From: Polynucleobacter sp. AM-7D1
GTDB lineage: Bacteria > Pseudomonadota > Gammaproteobacteria > Burkholderiales > Burkholderiaceae
Length of the DNA stretch: 64,000 bases
Assembly (NCBI RefSeq): GCF_018688455.1
Contig: NZ_CP061319.1
Span: 372,001 to 436,000, forward strand
Direction: 5' to 3'
The notes under the pieces are model-generated. The model ran no database searches and was not told the origin of the DNA. It saw only the letters and a list, made by a program, of their open reading frames with translations. The position numbers and the translations under genes are program-made. Position 1 is the first letter of the stretch. Each line of letters starts with the position of its first letter. Positions 50,116 to 57,564 of the stretch are shown piece by piece.

Positions 50116-51213
50116 ATGGCGGCAGAGGAAATCAATGTCGAGATGAACATTGACGCTGAAGATCAGCGTGCAATGTTTGATAAATCGAAGATCATTGCTC
50201 GGCGCCGCATGCCGACCTTGGAGTTGATTCACGAGCGCTTTAGTCGCGCAGTTCGACTCACACTCTTCAACATGATTCGTGCACCGATTGAAGTGCAAAT
50301 GCATCTTCCGGTAGTGAAGAGTTATCAAAAATTCGTCGATGAGTTTCCTGAGCGTACCAACATCAACATTGTTGGTATTCGCCCATTGCGTGGTGTGGGT
50401 TGCTGGATTGTGGATCCAGGCGTGGTTTACATTGCGATTGATAATATGTTTGGTGGCGAAGGGCGTTTAGCTCCGCGCCTGAATTTGCGTGAATACACTG
50501 CAACAGAATTACGTATCATTCGCCGCTTAGTGGATGCATTCCTCAGCGAGTACGAAAAAGCGTGGAAATCTGTCTATGAAATTAAGTTTGACTTCATGAG
50601 ACAGGAAACGAATTTCGGTTTTGCCAAGATCACCTCTCCTGGTGAAATGGTGTTGCACTCTAAATTCACTATTGAGATTAATGGCCGACCAGGCGATATC
50701 GATCTGTGCATTCCTTTTTGGGTGTTGGAGCCGGTTAAAAGTATTTTGTATAACAATATGCAAGGCTTTGCGACCGAGCCTGATCAGCATTGGACTGACC
50801 TGTTAAATGATCAAGTACATGAAGCCCCTGTTACTGCAGTAGCTGTTTTAGCTCGCAAGCAAATGCTGCTCCGTGAAATTACCTCACTTTCAGTTGGGGA
50901 CATCATTCCTATTGAGATTAATGATCCTGTGACAGTGTATGTGGATGGTTTGCCGGTAATTAAGGGTCAATATGGCACGAAAGATGGCCGTTATTCTGTA
51001 AAAGTTGGCACGATTCAACACCCTGCAGAATTCCTGAAGAGTCCTCTTGAAAGTGCTCGTCTTGGCCCTAGCATGATGCGCAGCGCTGAAAAAGGCGAGC
51101 TTTATGAGCAACTTCCAGAAGTCGCCAAAAGTCATGTTGAAGTGCCTGAAAATCCAGACGCAAGCGATACAATTAGCGCAGTGACTGATGGCCTAGTGCC
51201 TGATGGTCAATGA
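50116..51213 (+). CDS. fliM: Motor switch protein FliM with diverged N-terminus
   Basis: 365 residues. The middle CheC-like domain (about 40-235; GRMPTLE-like RRMPTLELIHERF, FGGEGR, KAWK) and the C-terminal SpoA domain (about 250-320) are clear. The N-terminal CheY-P binding motif (LSQxEIDALL in most species) is not recognisable: the first residues read MAAEEINVEMNIDAEDQ. An in-frame stop at 50107 rules out a longer start. Other regions of FliM look normal. Confidence 0.95.
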   Translation: MAAEEINVEMNIDAEDQRAMFDKSKIIARRRMPTLELIHERFSRAVRLTLFNMIRAPIEVQMHLPVVKSYQKFVDEFPERTNINIVGIRPLRGVGCWIVDPGVVYIAIDNMFGGEGRLAPRLNLREYTATELRIIRRLVDAFLSEYEKAWKSVYEIKFDFMRQETNFGFAKITSPGEMVLHSKFTIEINGRPGDIDLCIPFWVLEPVKSILYNNMQGFATEPDQHWTDLLNDQVHEAPVTAVAVLARKQMLLREITSLSVGDIIPIEINDPVTVYVDGLPVIKGQYGTKDGRYSVKVGTIQHPAEFLKSPLESARLGPSMMRSAEKGELYEQLPEVAKSHVEVPENPDASDTISAVTDGLVPDGQ

Positions 51214-51245
51214 AGCACAAAGAAAGTAGAGAATAGGGAATCACC

Positions 51246-51623
51246 ATGGCTGAAAACGATAACGATTTAGCAAAATCAATGACTAGTGCTGATGTATCTG
51301 GTTCATTGAGAAAAGCCACCTTTAATAATCTAGAGGAAGGTGCTAGAACTAACCCAGACTTTAACGAAATTGATTTGGTGATGGATGTGCCAGTTCAAGT
51401 CACAGTTGAATTGGGTCGCGCCAAAATGCAAATTCGTAATCTACTGAACTTAACTTATGGTTCTGTGATTGAATTGGATATTCTGGCAGGCGAGCCACTC
51501 GAAGTGGTCGTTAATGGATGCTTGGTTGCTCAGGGTGAGGTAGTGATTGTGAATGACCGTTACGGTATTCGCTTGACTGATATCGTTACTCCAGCAGAGC
51601 GTCTGCGCAAAATTAATCGTTAA
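51246..51623 (+). CDS. fliN: Motor switch protein FliN
   Basis: 125 residues; the C-terminal SpoA domain (about 47-122) has DVPVQVTVELGRAKM and VVIVNDRYGIRLTDIV. Forms the lower C ring with FliM and binds FliH. 32 bases after fliM. Confidence 0.96.
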   Translation: MAENDNDLAKSMTSADVSGSLRKATFNNLEEGARTNPDFNEIDLVMDVPVQVTVELGRAKMQIRNLLNLTYGSVIELDILAGEPLEVVVNGCLVAQGEVVIVNDRYGIRLTDIVTPAERLRKINR

Positions 51624-51628
51624 TTGAC

Positions 51629-51967
51629 ATGGACTCCTCGGTCGGAGGTATGTTGCTATTCTCATTTTTTTGGCTTGCACTTGCAGCCGCTCTCATTTGG
51701 GTTGTTGCATTTCTAATAAAGCGTGACTCTGCCACCCGCGCCACCAACCCGCATGTGATGATCTTGGCTCAGCAAGCGTTAGGTCCACGTGAGCGAGTGA
51801 TTGTCCTCAATGTCTTGAATCGTATTTTGGTTGTGGGTCATACCCCCAGTCAAATTACCCTGCTAACTGAGCTTGATCCCGAAGATGTTGCTAATTTGAA
51901 GCCGCAAGCAGCAAGCGCAGATTTTGCAAATAATTTGCGCCAGTTTGTGAAAAGAAAATTAGGATGA
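51629..51967 (+). CDS. fliO: Flagellar protein FliO
   Basis: 112 residues: one transmembrane helix (about 10-30) and a small cytoplasmic domain with LGPRERVIVLNV and RILVVGHTPSQITLL, the FliO signature. Helps FliP assemble. Overlaps fliP by four bases. Confidence 0.92.
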   Translation: MDSSVGGMLLFSFFWLALAAALIWVVAFLIKRDSATRATNPHVMILAQQALGPRERVIVLNVLNRILVVGHTPSQITLLTELDPEDVANLKPQAASADFANNLRQFVKRKLG

Positions 51968-52710
51968 AACGAAAAATATTCTGGTGCTCATTTGGAATTA
52001 CAGCCCTGATAGGGCTGTTTCCATTAGTTGCCTGGAGTCAATCTTTGCCTTTAGTGACCGCTAAGGCGGGTGGCGGTGGCACGATGTACGCAGTGCCGGT
52101 AGAAACCATCATTGCGCTTACAGCGCTCAGTTTTTTGCCGGCCGCTTTGGTTCTCATGACCAGCTTCACGCGTATTCTGATTGTCTTTTCATTGCTACGT
52201 CAGGCCCTGGGTTTGACAACCATGCCGCCAAATATTGTTTTGATCGGTCTTTCATTTTTCTTGACGCTATTCATCATGAATCCCGTCTTTGATTCGATCT
52301 ACAAGAATGCTTATCAGCCTTACTCTACTGGCAAGATGGGCTTTCCGCAGGCAGTAGAGGTAGGCGCTAAACCTTTAAAAGAATTCATGCTTAAGCAAAC
52401 CCGTCGAGACGATCTCAATCTCTTTGCAAAAATGTATGGCCAAGAAATCGCCACGCGTGAGGATGTTCCGTTTACTGTTTTAATTCCAGCTTTTGCTATC
52501 TCCGAAATCAAGACGGGCTTTCTGATTGGCTTCGTAATTTATTTACCATTCTTGGTGATTGACTTTGCAGTTGCCAGTATCTTGACTTCGCTTGGTATGG
52601 TGATGGTCTCGCCAATGATGTTTTCATTGCCACTAAAGTTAATTGTGTTTGCATTGGCTGATGGCTGGGCACTCCTGTCTACCTCACTTGTGCAAAGTTA
52701 CATTAATTAG
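51964..52710 (+). CDS. fliP: Export gate protein FliP
   Basis: 248 residues with an N-terminal signal-like segment (ending near WSQS) and four transmembrane helices. FliP signatures FTRILIVFSLLRQALG and PFLVIDFAVASILTSLGM are present. Core of the export channel with FliQ and FliR. Confidence 0.97.
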   Translation: MKRKIFWCSFGITALIGLFPLVAWSQSLPLVTAKAGGGGTMYAVPVETIIALTALSFLPAALVLMTSFTRILIVFSLLRQALGLTTMPPNIVLIGLSFFLTLFIMNPVFDSIYKNAYQPYSTGKMGFPQAVEVGAKPLKEFMLKQTRRDDLNLFAKMYGQEIATREDVPFTVLIPAFAISEIKTGFLIGFVIYLPFLVIDFAVASILTSLGMVMVSPMMFSLPLKLIVFALADGWALLSTSLVQSYIN

Positions 52711-52715
52711 CGCCT

Positions 52716-52985
52716 ATGGAAAGCGGAGTCATTATCGATTTGGTGTATCAAGCCTTAAGAATGGCTGCGCTATTGGCTGGCCCAATCTTGATGGCCTTGC
52801 TAGTAGTAGGCTTAGTAATTGGTATTTTGCAGGCGGCTACTTCTGTTAATGAGTCGACCGTTGCCTTTGTTCCCAAGCTTATTGTGTTTGGCGTAGTCAT
52901 CATGCTGATTGGGCCTGTCACCTTAGTCTTATTTACCGATTACATTAAAGAGCTATTTGCTCGTATCCCTGGTTTGGTGAACTGA
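52716..52985 (+). CDS. fliQ: Export gate protein FliQ
   Basis: 89 residues, two transmembrane helices (about 15-37, 52-75), with the central QAATSVNESTVAFVPKL segment typical of FliQ. Five bases after fliP. Confidence 0.97.
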   Translation: MESGVIIDLVYQALRMAALLAGPILMALLVVGLVIGILQAATSVNESTVAFVPKLIVFGVVIMLIGPVTLVLFTDYIKELFARIPGLVN

Positions 52986-52988
52986 TTT

Positions 52989-53771
52989 ATGTTGACCATC
53001 TCAGGTCTTCAGATTGAGCAGTACATGGCAATCTTTATGTTTGCCTCAATGCGAGTGTTTGGACTTTTTCTCACTACACCGCTATTTGCGTTTCGCGCTC
53101 TCCCAATGCAATTTCGTTTATTGGTAGCCCTCTCATTTGCTGCCTACATGATGCCCGTGATTTCTTCTGAGTTAATTCCTAATCCGGGTAGCATTACTTT
53201 CTTTGCCTCAGTGATTGAGTTATGCATCGGGGCGTTTATGGGATTTGTGATTCGATTGGGTTTTATGGTGATTGATATTGCTGCAGAAATCTTATCGTTT
53301 CAGGCTGGTTTTAGCTTTGCCTCAACGGCATTTCGAGATCCAGCTTTAGATTCTGGTTTGGTAGGTCAATTCTTGGGTCTCACCGCGATTGCTCTGGCTT
53401 TTTCTCTCAATATTCATTTGGTATTAATCGAAATCATCTTGAGTAGCTTTAAAACAATCCCGGTTGGGGTGTGGCCAGATGCGTGGTCATCTAAAGGAGT
53501 AATGGAGTTAGTTGCCGCTTCATTTCGTTTGGGATTAATCTTATCCATGCCTGTACTACTCGTGTATATGATGTTTAATTTGACACAAGCATTTTTGGGT
53601 AGAACCAGTCCACAAATGAATTTATTTTCGGTCGGTTTTGCTGTCAGTATTCCTTTAGCATTTCTAGTTATATTTATGATTCTTCCTGATTTAAAAATTG
53701 TTTTGGAGCGCTCTCTTGAAAACCCACTGCAACTTATTCGCCAAGGCGTGGAGACACCCAATGCAAGATAA
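52989..53771 (+). CDS. fliR: Export gate protein FliR
   Basis: 260 residues with six transmembrane helices and the FQAGFSFASTAFRDPALDS segment. Normal length, so no fusion to FlhB. Three bases after fliQ. In many species flhB follows; here a secreted unknown protein overlaps the end by 11 bases. Confidence 0.96.
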   Translation: MLTISGLQIEQYMAIFMFASMRVFGLFLTTPLFAFRALPMQFRLLVALSFAAYMMPVISSELIPNPGSITFFASVIELCIGAFMGFVIRLGFMVIDIAAEILSFQAGFSFASTAFRDPALDSGLVGQFLGLTAIALAFSLNIHLVLIEIILSSFKTIPVGVWPDAWSSKGVMELVAASFRLGLILSMPVLLVYMMFNLTQAFLGRTSPQMNLFSVGFAVSIPLAFLVIFMILPDLKIVLERSLENPLQLIRQGVETPNAR

Positions 53772-54543
53772 ATTCTTCATCCGGTTTTTGCTGACATTGT
53801 CACTATTGGTTCTTGGGTCTACTGGCTTTGCTCAGCCCTGGCCTGTCGGTCCAACTGCATCAGATGGCGATACCAGTCAAGTTATGTCTGCTGAAGATAG
53901 GGCGACTATTTCTCAGAATTCCTTAGACCAAGCCCCTGTCGGCCCGGATGATTGTGAGTCAAAGTTTCCTTTCCCTTCCTCAACCAAGCGCGATCCTTAT
54001 GCTGAAAATGGTCAGGAGGTCTGCAAGAAATTACAGATTCGTGGACAAAGAATGCAATGTGAGGTGGATTCACTTTTATTAGAAAAACCTGTTGGTTCAA
54101 CTACTGGCTCAAAAATTGAAATGGCTGCTTGGGCTCGTTGCAACAGCAAGGTGGCAACACTGTTAATTGAAGGTTATTACTTGCCGGCTAGTGAAATTGA
54201 ACGTCGCCTACAAATTTGTAGCGCTAATTTTTATGCTGACCCAGGCAAGATGCCTAAATTAGGTTGGTACCAACGCTTTCTCAGGTGGGCCACAAGTAAT
54301 GATCTAACTCCACCTCCAACTGATGCCGCGATTGAAGTGGCGCTAAAACAATCTACACCTCTCGAGAATCACCAAGATGCTGCCGGCCTCATGAAATGTG
54401 AGTGGATGTTCTCGCGGAGCAGGGCCCCTGCAATTGACGTTTTACCTGGCGGAAGTCTTGCGGATGGCGATGGTGCCCAGTCAGTGGCGCCGACTAAGAA
54501 GCCAGCAACCAAACGTCCTGCCAAAAGTGCTACAAAGCCCTGA
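53761..54543 (+). CDS. Secreted cysteine-containing protein at the flhB position (260 aa)
   Basis: ATG 53761 overlaps the end of fliR by 11 bases and gives a signal peptide (MQDKFFIRFLLTLSLLVLG, cleaved near FAQ). Mature part ~235 residues with six cysteines (in DDCESK, EVCKKL, MQCEV, ARCNS, QICSAN, MKCEW), suggesting disulfides and a periplasmic location. The C-terminal 35 residues are Lys/Pro/Ala-rich, a possible wall- or DNA-like basic tail. No family recognised. Translational coupling to fliR points to a flagellar role, perhaps in the periplasmic basal body. Confidence 0.7.
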   Translation: MQDKFFIRFLLTLSLLVLGSTGFAQPWPVGPTASDGDTSQVMSAEDRATISQNSLDQAPVGPDDCESKFPFPSSTKRDPYAENGQEVCKKLQIRGQRMQCEVDSLLLEKPVGSTTGSKIEMAAWARCNSKVATLLIEGYYLPASEIERRLQICSANFYADPGKMPKLGWYQRFLRWATSNDLTPPPTDAAIEVALKQSTPLENHQDAAGLMKCEWMFSRSRAPAIDVLPGGSLADGDGAQSVAPTKKPATKRPAKSATKP

Positions 54544-54591
54544 TTTATAAAGGAATATAAACACCAAGATAAAAATAACCGTTAGAAAACT

Positions 54592-55659
54592 ATGAATAAA
54601 AATATTAAACTTTCTATTTCCTTGCTCGCACTTGCGTTGTCGTATGCAGTGAGCTCAAGTGCGATTGCTAGCGATGCGCCGGCCCCTGCCGCAAGCACTG
54701 ATAAGCCTAAGGCTGCAGTCACGGCTACAGCCGCAACATCAGCATCAGGTCCTACTGATGACGATATGAGTAAGGCGCTCTTAAATAAGATTAATAAGGG
54801 CTCTGGTGATATCGTCATTCGTACTGGTGATCTTCCAGCCGGTAACGCTACTGCGCCATCCAAGCCTGAGACTAAGCCCAAAGCGACCAAGGCAGCTGCT
54901 AAGGCGGCAGAAAAGGATCACCATGACGTGCATTGGTCCTATGTCGATGGTCCTGGCGGCCCAGAAAATTGGGGTAACTTAAGTAAAGATAATTTAGTCT
55001 GCTTAAAAGGCAAGACTCAATCGCCTATCAATATTAATGTTGATAGAGCGGTTAAAGCAGAGTTAACACCCTTAGAGTTTCTTTATAGACCTTCCCAACT
55101 TGCTATTGTCGATAACGGCCATACGATTCAGGTGAACTACGGTGAAGGCAGTAATTTGATTGCTGATGGTCGTCAGTACAGATTGGTTCAGTTCCACTTC
55201 CATAAGCCCAGTGAAGAGGCGATCAATGGCGAGCGTACTGACATGGTGACCCATTTAGTACATCAACATCATGATGGAGGCTTGGCTGTCGTTGCGGTGT
55301 TAATGACTACAAAACCGCCGGTTTCAAGTAAAAAGTACTGGTGGGGTAGTGATGAGGTTAAGGAAAATGGACTCATTCAGACTCTTTGGAATAACGTACC
55401 GCTAATTAAAGGTAAGTCAGAGGCGCCTGGAGTGGTGATCGATGTAAACCAGATTCTGCCAGCTGATAAGAGTTATTTCACCTATATGGGTTCGCTTACA
55501 ACCCCGCCTTGCAGCGAGAATGTACTGTGGTTTGTGATGAAAAACCCAATTTATGTTAGCGAAGAGCAGGTCAAAAACTTTGACCGCATCTATCCTATGA
55601 ATGCCCGTCCATTGCAGCCAAAGGGTGATCGTTTGGTGAAAGAAACTAAAGCTAACTAA
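54592..55659 (+). CDS. Periplasmic alpha-carbonic anhydrase with N-terminal extension
   Basis: 355 residues: signal peptide (1-27), a ~85-residue Ala/Lys-rich extension, and a full alpha-CA domain (about 115-350). Zinc ligands are in QFHFHKPSEE (two His) and THLVHQH (third His); SPININ, the SE of the gatekeeper position and LTTPPCSENVLW are all present. The second-shell Glu two residues before the third zinc His, conserved in most alpha-CAs (Glu117 in human CA II numbering), is replaced by Val (MVTHLVH). Hydrates CO2 to bicarbonate and a proton in the periplasm. An alpha-CA between fliR and flgB is unexpected; local proton supply to the motor is a speculation. Confidence 0.93.
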   Translation: MNKNIKLSISLLALALSYAVSSSAIASDAPAPAASTDKPKAAVTATAATSASGPTDDDMSKALLNKINKGSGDIVIRTGDLPAGNATAPSKPETKPKATKAAAKAAEKDHHDVHWSYVDGPGGPENWGNLSKDNLVCLKGKTQSPININVDRAVKAELTPLEFLYRPSQLAIVDNGHTIQVNYGEGSNLIADGRQYRLVQFHFHKPSEEAINGERTDMVTHLVHQHHDGGLAVVAVLMTTKPPVSSKKYWWGSDEVKENGLIQTLWNNVPLIKGKSEAPGVVIDVNQILPADKSYFTYMGSLTTPPCSENVLWFVMKNPIYVSEEQVKNFDRIYPMNARPLQPKGDRLVKETKAN

Positions 55660-55670
55660 TTCTTGGCTTA

Positions 55671-55735
55671 TTGGCAAAAGCTGCCAAGAGGATTAGCAAG
55701 TTGAGTGACAATGCGGCAATATTTGCCGCTTTTAA
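55671..55735. promoter_or_regulatory. Palindromic region after the carbonic anhydrase gene
   Basis: TTGGCA (55671-55676) and TGCCAA (55682-55687) form an inverted repeat; GGCAA-TAT-TTGCC (55715-55727) is the third copy of the 13-bp palindrome and is extended by GC on each side. The latter, followed by TTTT, could also fold as a short terminator stem, so its role is ambiguous. Confidence 0.4.
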
Positions 55736-55736
55736 G

Positions 55737-55764
55737 AAAAAACCCCATATTTTGGGGTTTTCTT
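55737..55764 (+). terminator. Rho-independent terminator of the fli/carbonic anhydrase unit
   Basis: AAAACCCC (55739-55746) pairs with GGGGTTTT (55754-55761), followed by CTTCTTT. Separates the fli operon from flg. Confidence 0.85.
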
Positions 55765-55854
55765 CTTTGTAGGGATGGGCTTAGCCGTAAAGTCAGCAAT
55801 AGAGCAGTTGGCTCAAAAAGTTAGCGCTTACTAATTTAATTCTCCATATAAAAC

Positions 55855-55870
55855 TGGCACGGTCCTTGCA
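55855..55870 (+). promoter_or_regulatory. Sigma-54 promoter of the flgB operon
   Basis: TGGCACGGTCCTTGCA: a perfect -24/-12 pair (TGGCAC and TTGCA with the GG-N10-GC spacing). The flgB ATG follows 60 bases later with GGAGAG before it. RpoN and FleR are encoded in the same window. Confidence 0.93.
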
Positions 55871-55929
55871 TATTCATATGTGAGGATTTTCCCCTCAGGA
55901 TTTGTATTCCCTTAATGGGTGGAGAGTAA

Positions 55930-56346
55930 ATGAACGCTGTACCGCAATACGACCCTTTAACTTTTGGCGAAAACGCACTAAAACTGCGTACGTATCGCCA
56001 GCAAGTGCTCGGGAACAATTTGGCAAACTCCGATACCCCTGGTTACAAAGCCAGAGATATTCGCTTTGCTGATGTATTGAAGGCGCAGTTAGATGGCAAA
56101 ACATCCTCTAGCGCTATCGGCATGGCAACAACACATTCAGCTCATATTCCTGGCAAGGTGCCTCAAGAAGATCCTCGCTTGCTATACCGCATCCCGAATC
56201 AACCATCAATGGATGGCAATACCGTGGATGCTGATACAGAGCTCACTGAATTTACTAAGAACTCTGTTTTTACTGAGTCAGCTCTCAATATATTGGGTGG
56301 AACTATTCGTTCACGCATGTCTGCAATTACAGGTCAACCTTCATGA
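55930..56346 (+). CDS. flgB: Proximal rod protein FlgB
   Basis: 138 residues with the N-terminal rod motif LGNNLANSDTPGYKARDIRF and a C-terminal helix. First gene of the flg unit under the sigma-54 promoter. Overlaps flgC by four bases. Confidence 0.96.
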   Translation: MNAVPQYDPLTFGENALKLRTYRQQVLGNNLANSDTPGYKARDIRFADVLKAQLDGKTSSSAIGMATTHSAHIPGKVPQEDPRLLYRIPNQPSMDGNTVDADTELTEFTKNSVFTESALNILGGTIRSRMSAITGQPS

Positions 56347-56747
56347 GTTTATTAGGCGCATTCAATATTGGCTCTACTGGCCTTACAGCTCAGGCAATGC
56401 GCTTGAATGTGACTGCATCCAATATCGCGAATGCTGAGAGCGTATCCGGTCCAGATGGACGTCCTTATCGCGCTAGACAGGTTGAATTTACAGCGATCAC
56501 TAAGCCAGGATCTCCTGGATCTGGGGTTGAGGTAAGCAAGGTATTGGAGAGTGATGCGCCGTTAAGAATGGAATATCGCCCAGGCCATCCAAAAGCAAAT
56601 GCTGCTGGCTATGTGGAGATGCCAAACGTCAATCCAGTAGAAGAAATGGTCAACATGATTTCTGCATCACGCTCATATCAAATGAATGTGGAAGCAATGA
56701 ATGTATCTAGGCAGTTGATGTTGAAGACCCTTGATTTAGGTAAGTAA
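56343..56747 (+). CDS. flgC: Proximal rod protein FlgC
   Basis: 134 residues; start SLLGAFNIGSTGLTAQAMRLNV and ASNIANAES motif, C-terminal MVNMISASRSYQMNVEAMN as in FlgC. Starts within the end of flgB. Confidence 0.97.
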   Translation: MSLLGAFNIGSTGLTAQAMRLNVTASNIANAESVSGPDGRPYRARQVEFTAITKPGSPGSGVEVSKVLESDAPLRMEYRPGHPKANAAGYVEMPNVNPVEEMVNMISASRSYQMNVEAMNVSRQLMLKTLDLGK

Positions 56748-56783
56748 TTAATAGAGAGCATGCGTAAAGCGTAAGAGGAAATT

Positions 56784-57479
56784 ATGGCAATCACTAATCC
56801 AATGAGTGGCATTCGTACTTATGACCCAACTACAGCAAATAAGCCGGCTGAGGCATCATCCTCTATGGGTGGTACTGCTGCTGAGCAAACGCAAAATTTC
56901 TTAAAGCTCTTGATTGCCCAGATTCAGAATCAAGACCCGATGGCCCCTATGGATGCCTCCACCATGACTGCGCAAATGTCTCAGCTCAATATGGTGAGCA
57001 GTATGGGCAATATGAATACATCGATGACCGCCATGCTTGCACAAATGCAAAGCGTGAATTTCATGAATCAAGCTGCATTGATTGGCCATAGCCCAGCTGT
57101 TGCTGGTAACGGTATTGCATTTGACGGAACCAACCAGGTGATGTTGGGTGCCAATGCAGAGAACCCATTGAAGTCAGTCGTTGCAACTATTACTGATGCT
57201 GCCGGCAACGTGGTCAATAGCGTTGATTTAGGCAATATCAATGCTGGCATGAGTAACTTTATTTGGAGCGGTCAAGATGCTGATGGCAACACAGTCGAGG
57301 CTGGAATGTACTACCTCAGTCTTACTGGCACCAATTCAGCCGACGCAAGTGAAAACCCAACGGCTTATGTTGCATCAGCAGTTGCTTCAGTCACCAAAGG
57401 TAGTAATGGCGATGCCATTCTGAATTTATTAGATGGAAGAACTATAAATTCTTCTGAAGTACAGCAGTGGATCAGTTAA
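56784..57479 (+). CDS. flgD: Hook capping protein FlgD
   Basis: 231 residues: N-terminal FLKLLIAQIQNQDPMAPMD motif, Met-rich middle part (about 50-95), then the FlgD tudor/Ig-like region (about 105-225) with FIWSGQDADGNTVEAGMYYL. Polymerises the hook by capping FlgE. Confidence 0.95.
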   Translation: MAITNPMSGIRTYDPTTANKPAEASSSMGGTAAEQTQNFLKLLIAQIQNQDPMAPMDASTMTAQMSQLNMVSSMGNMNTSMTAMLAQMQSVNFMNQAALIGHSPAVAGNGIAFDGTNQVMLGANAENPLKSVVATITDAAGNVVNSVDLGNINAGMSNFIWSGQDADGNTVEAGMYYLSLTGTNSADASENPTAYVASAVASVTKGSNGDAILNLLDGRTINSSEVQQWIS

Positions 57480-57564
57480 GAAAAACGTAAGAAAAAATAA
57501 ATAGTAGACAACAAACAAAGCAAGCAAGATAAACAAAATAGAGTAGAGATAAAAGGAATAGAAA

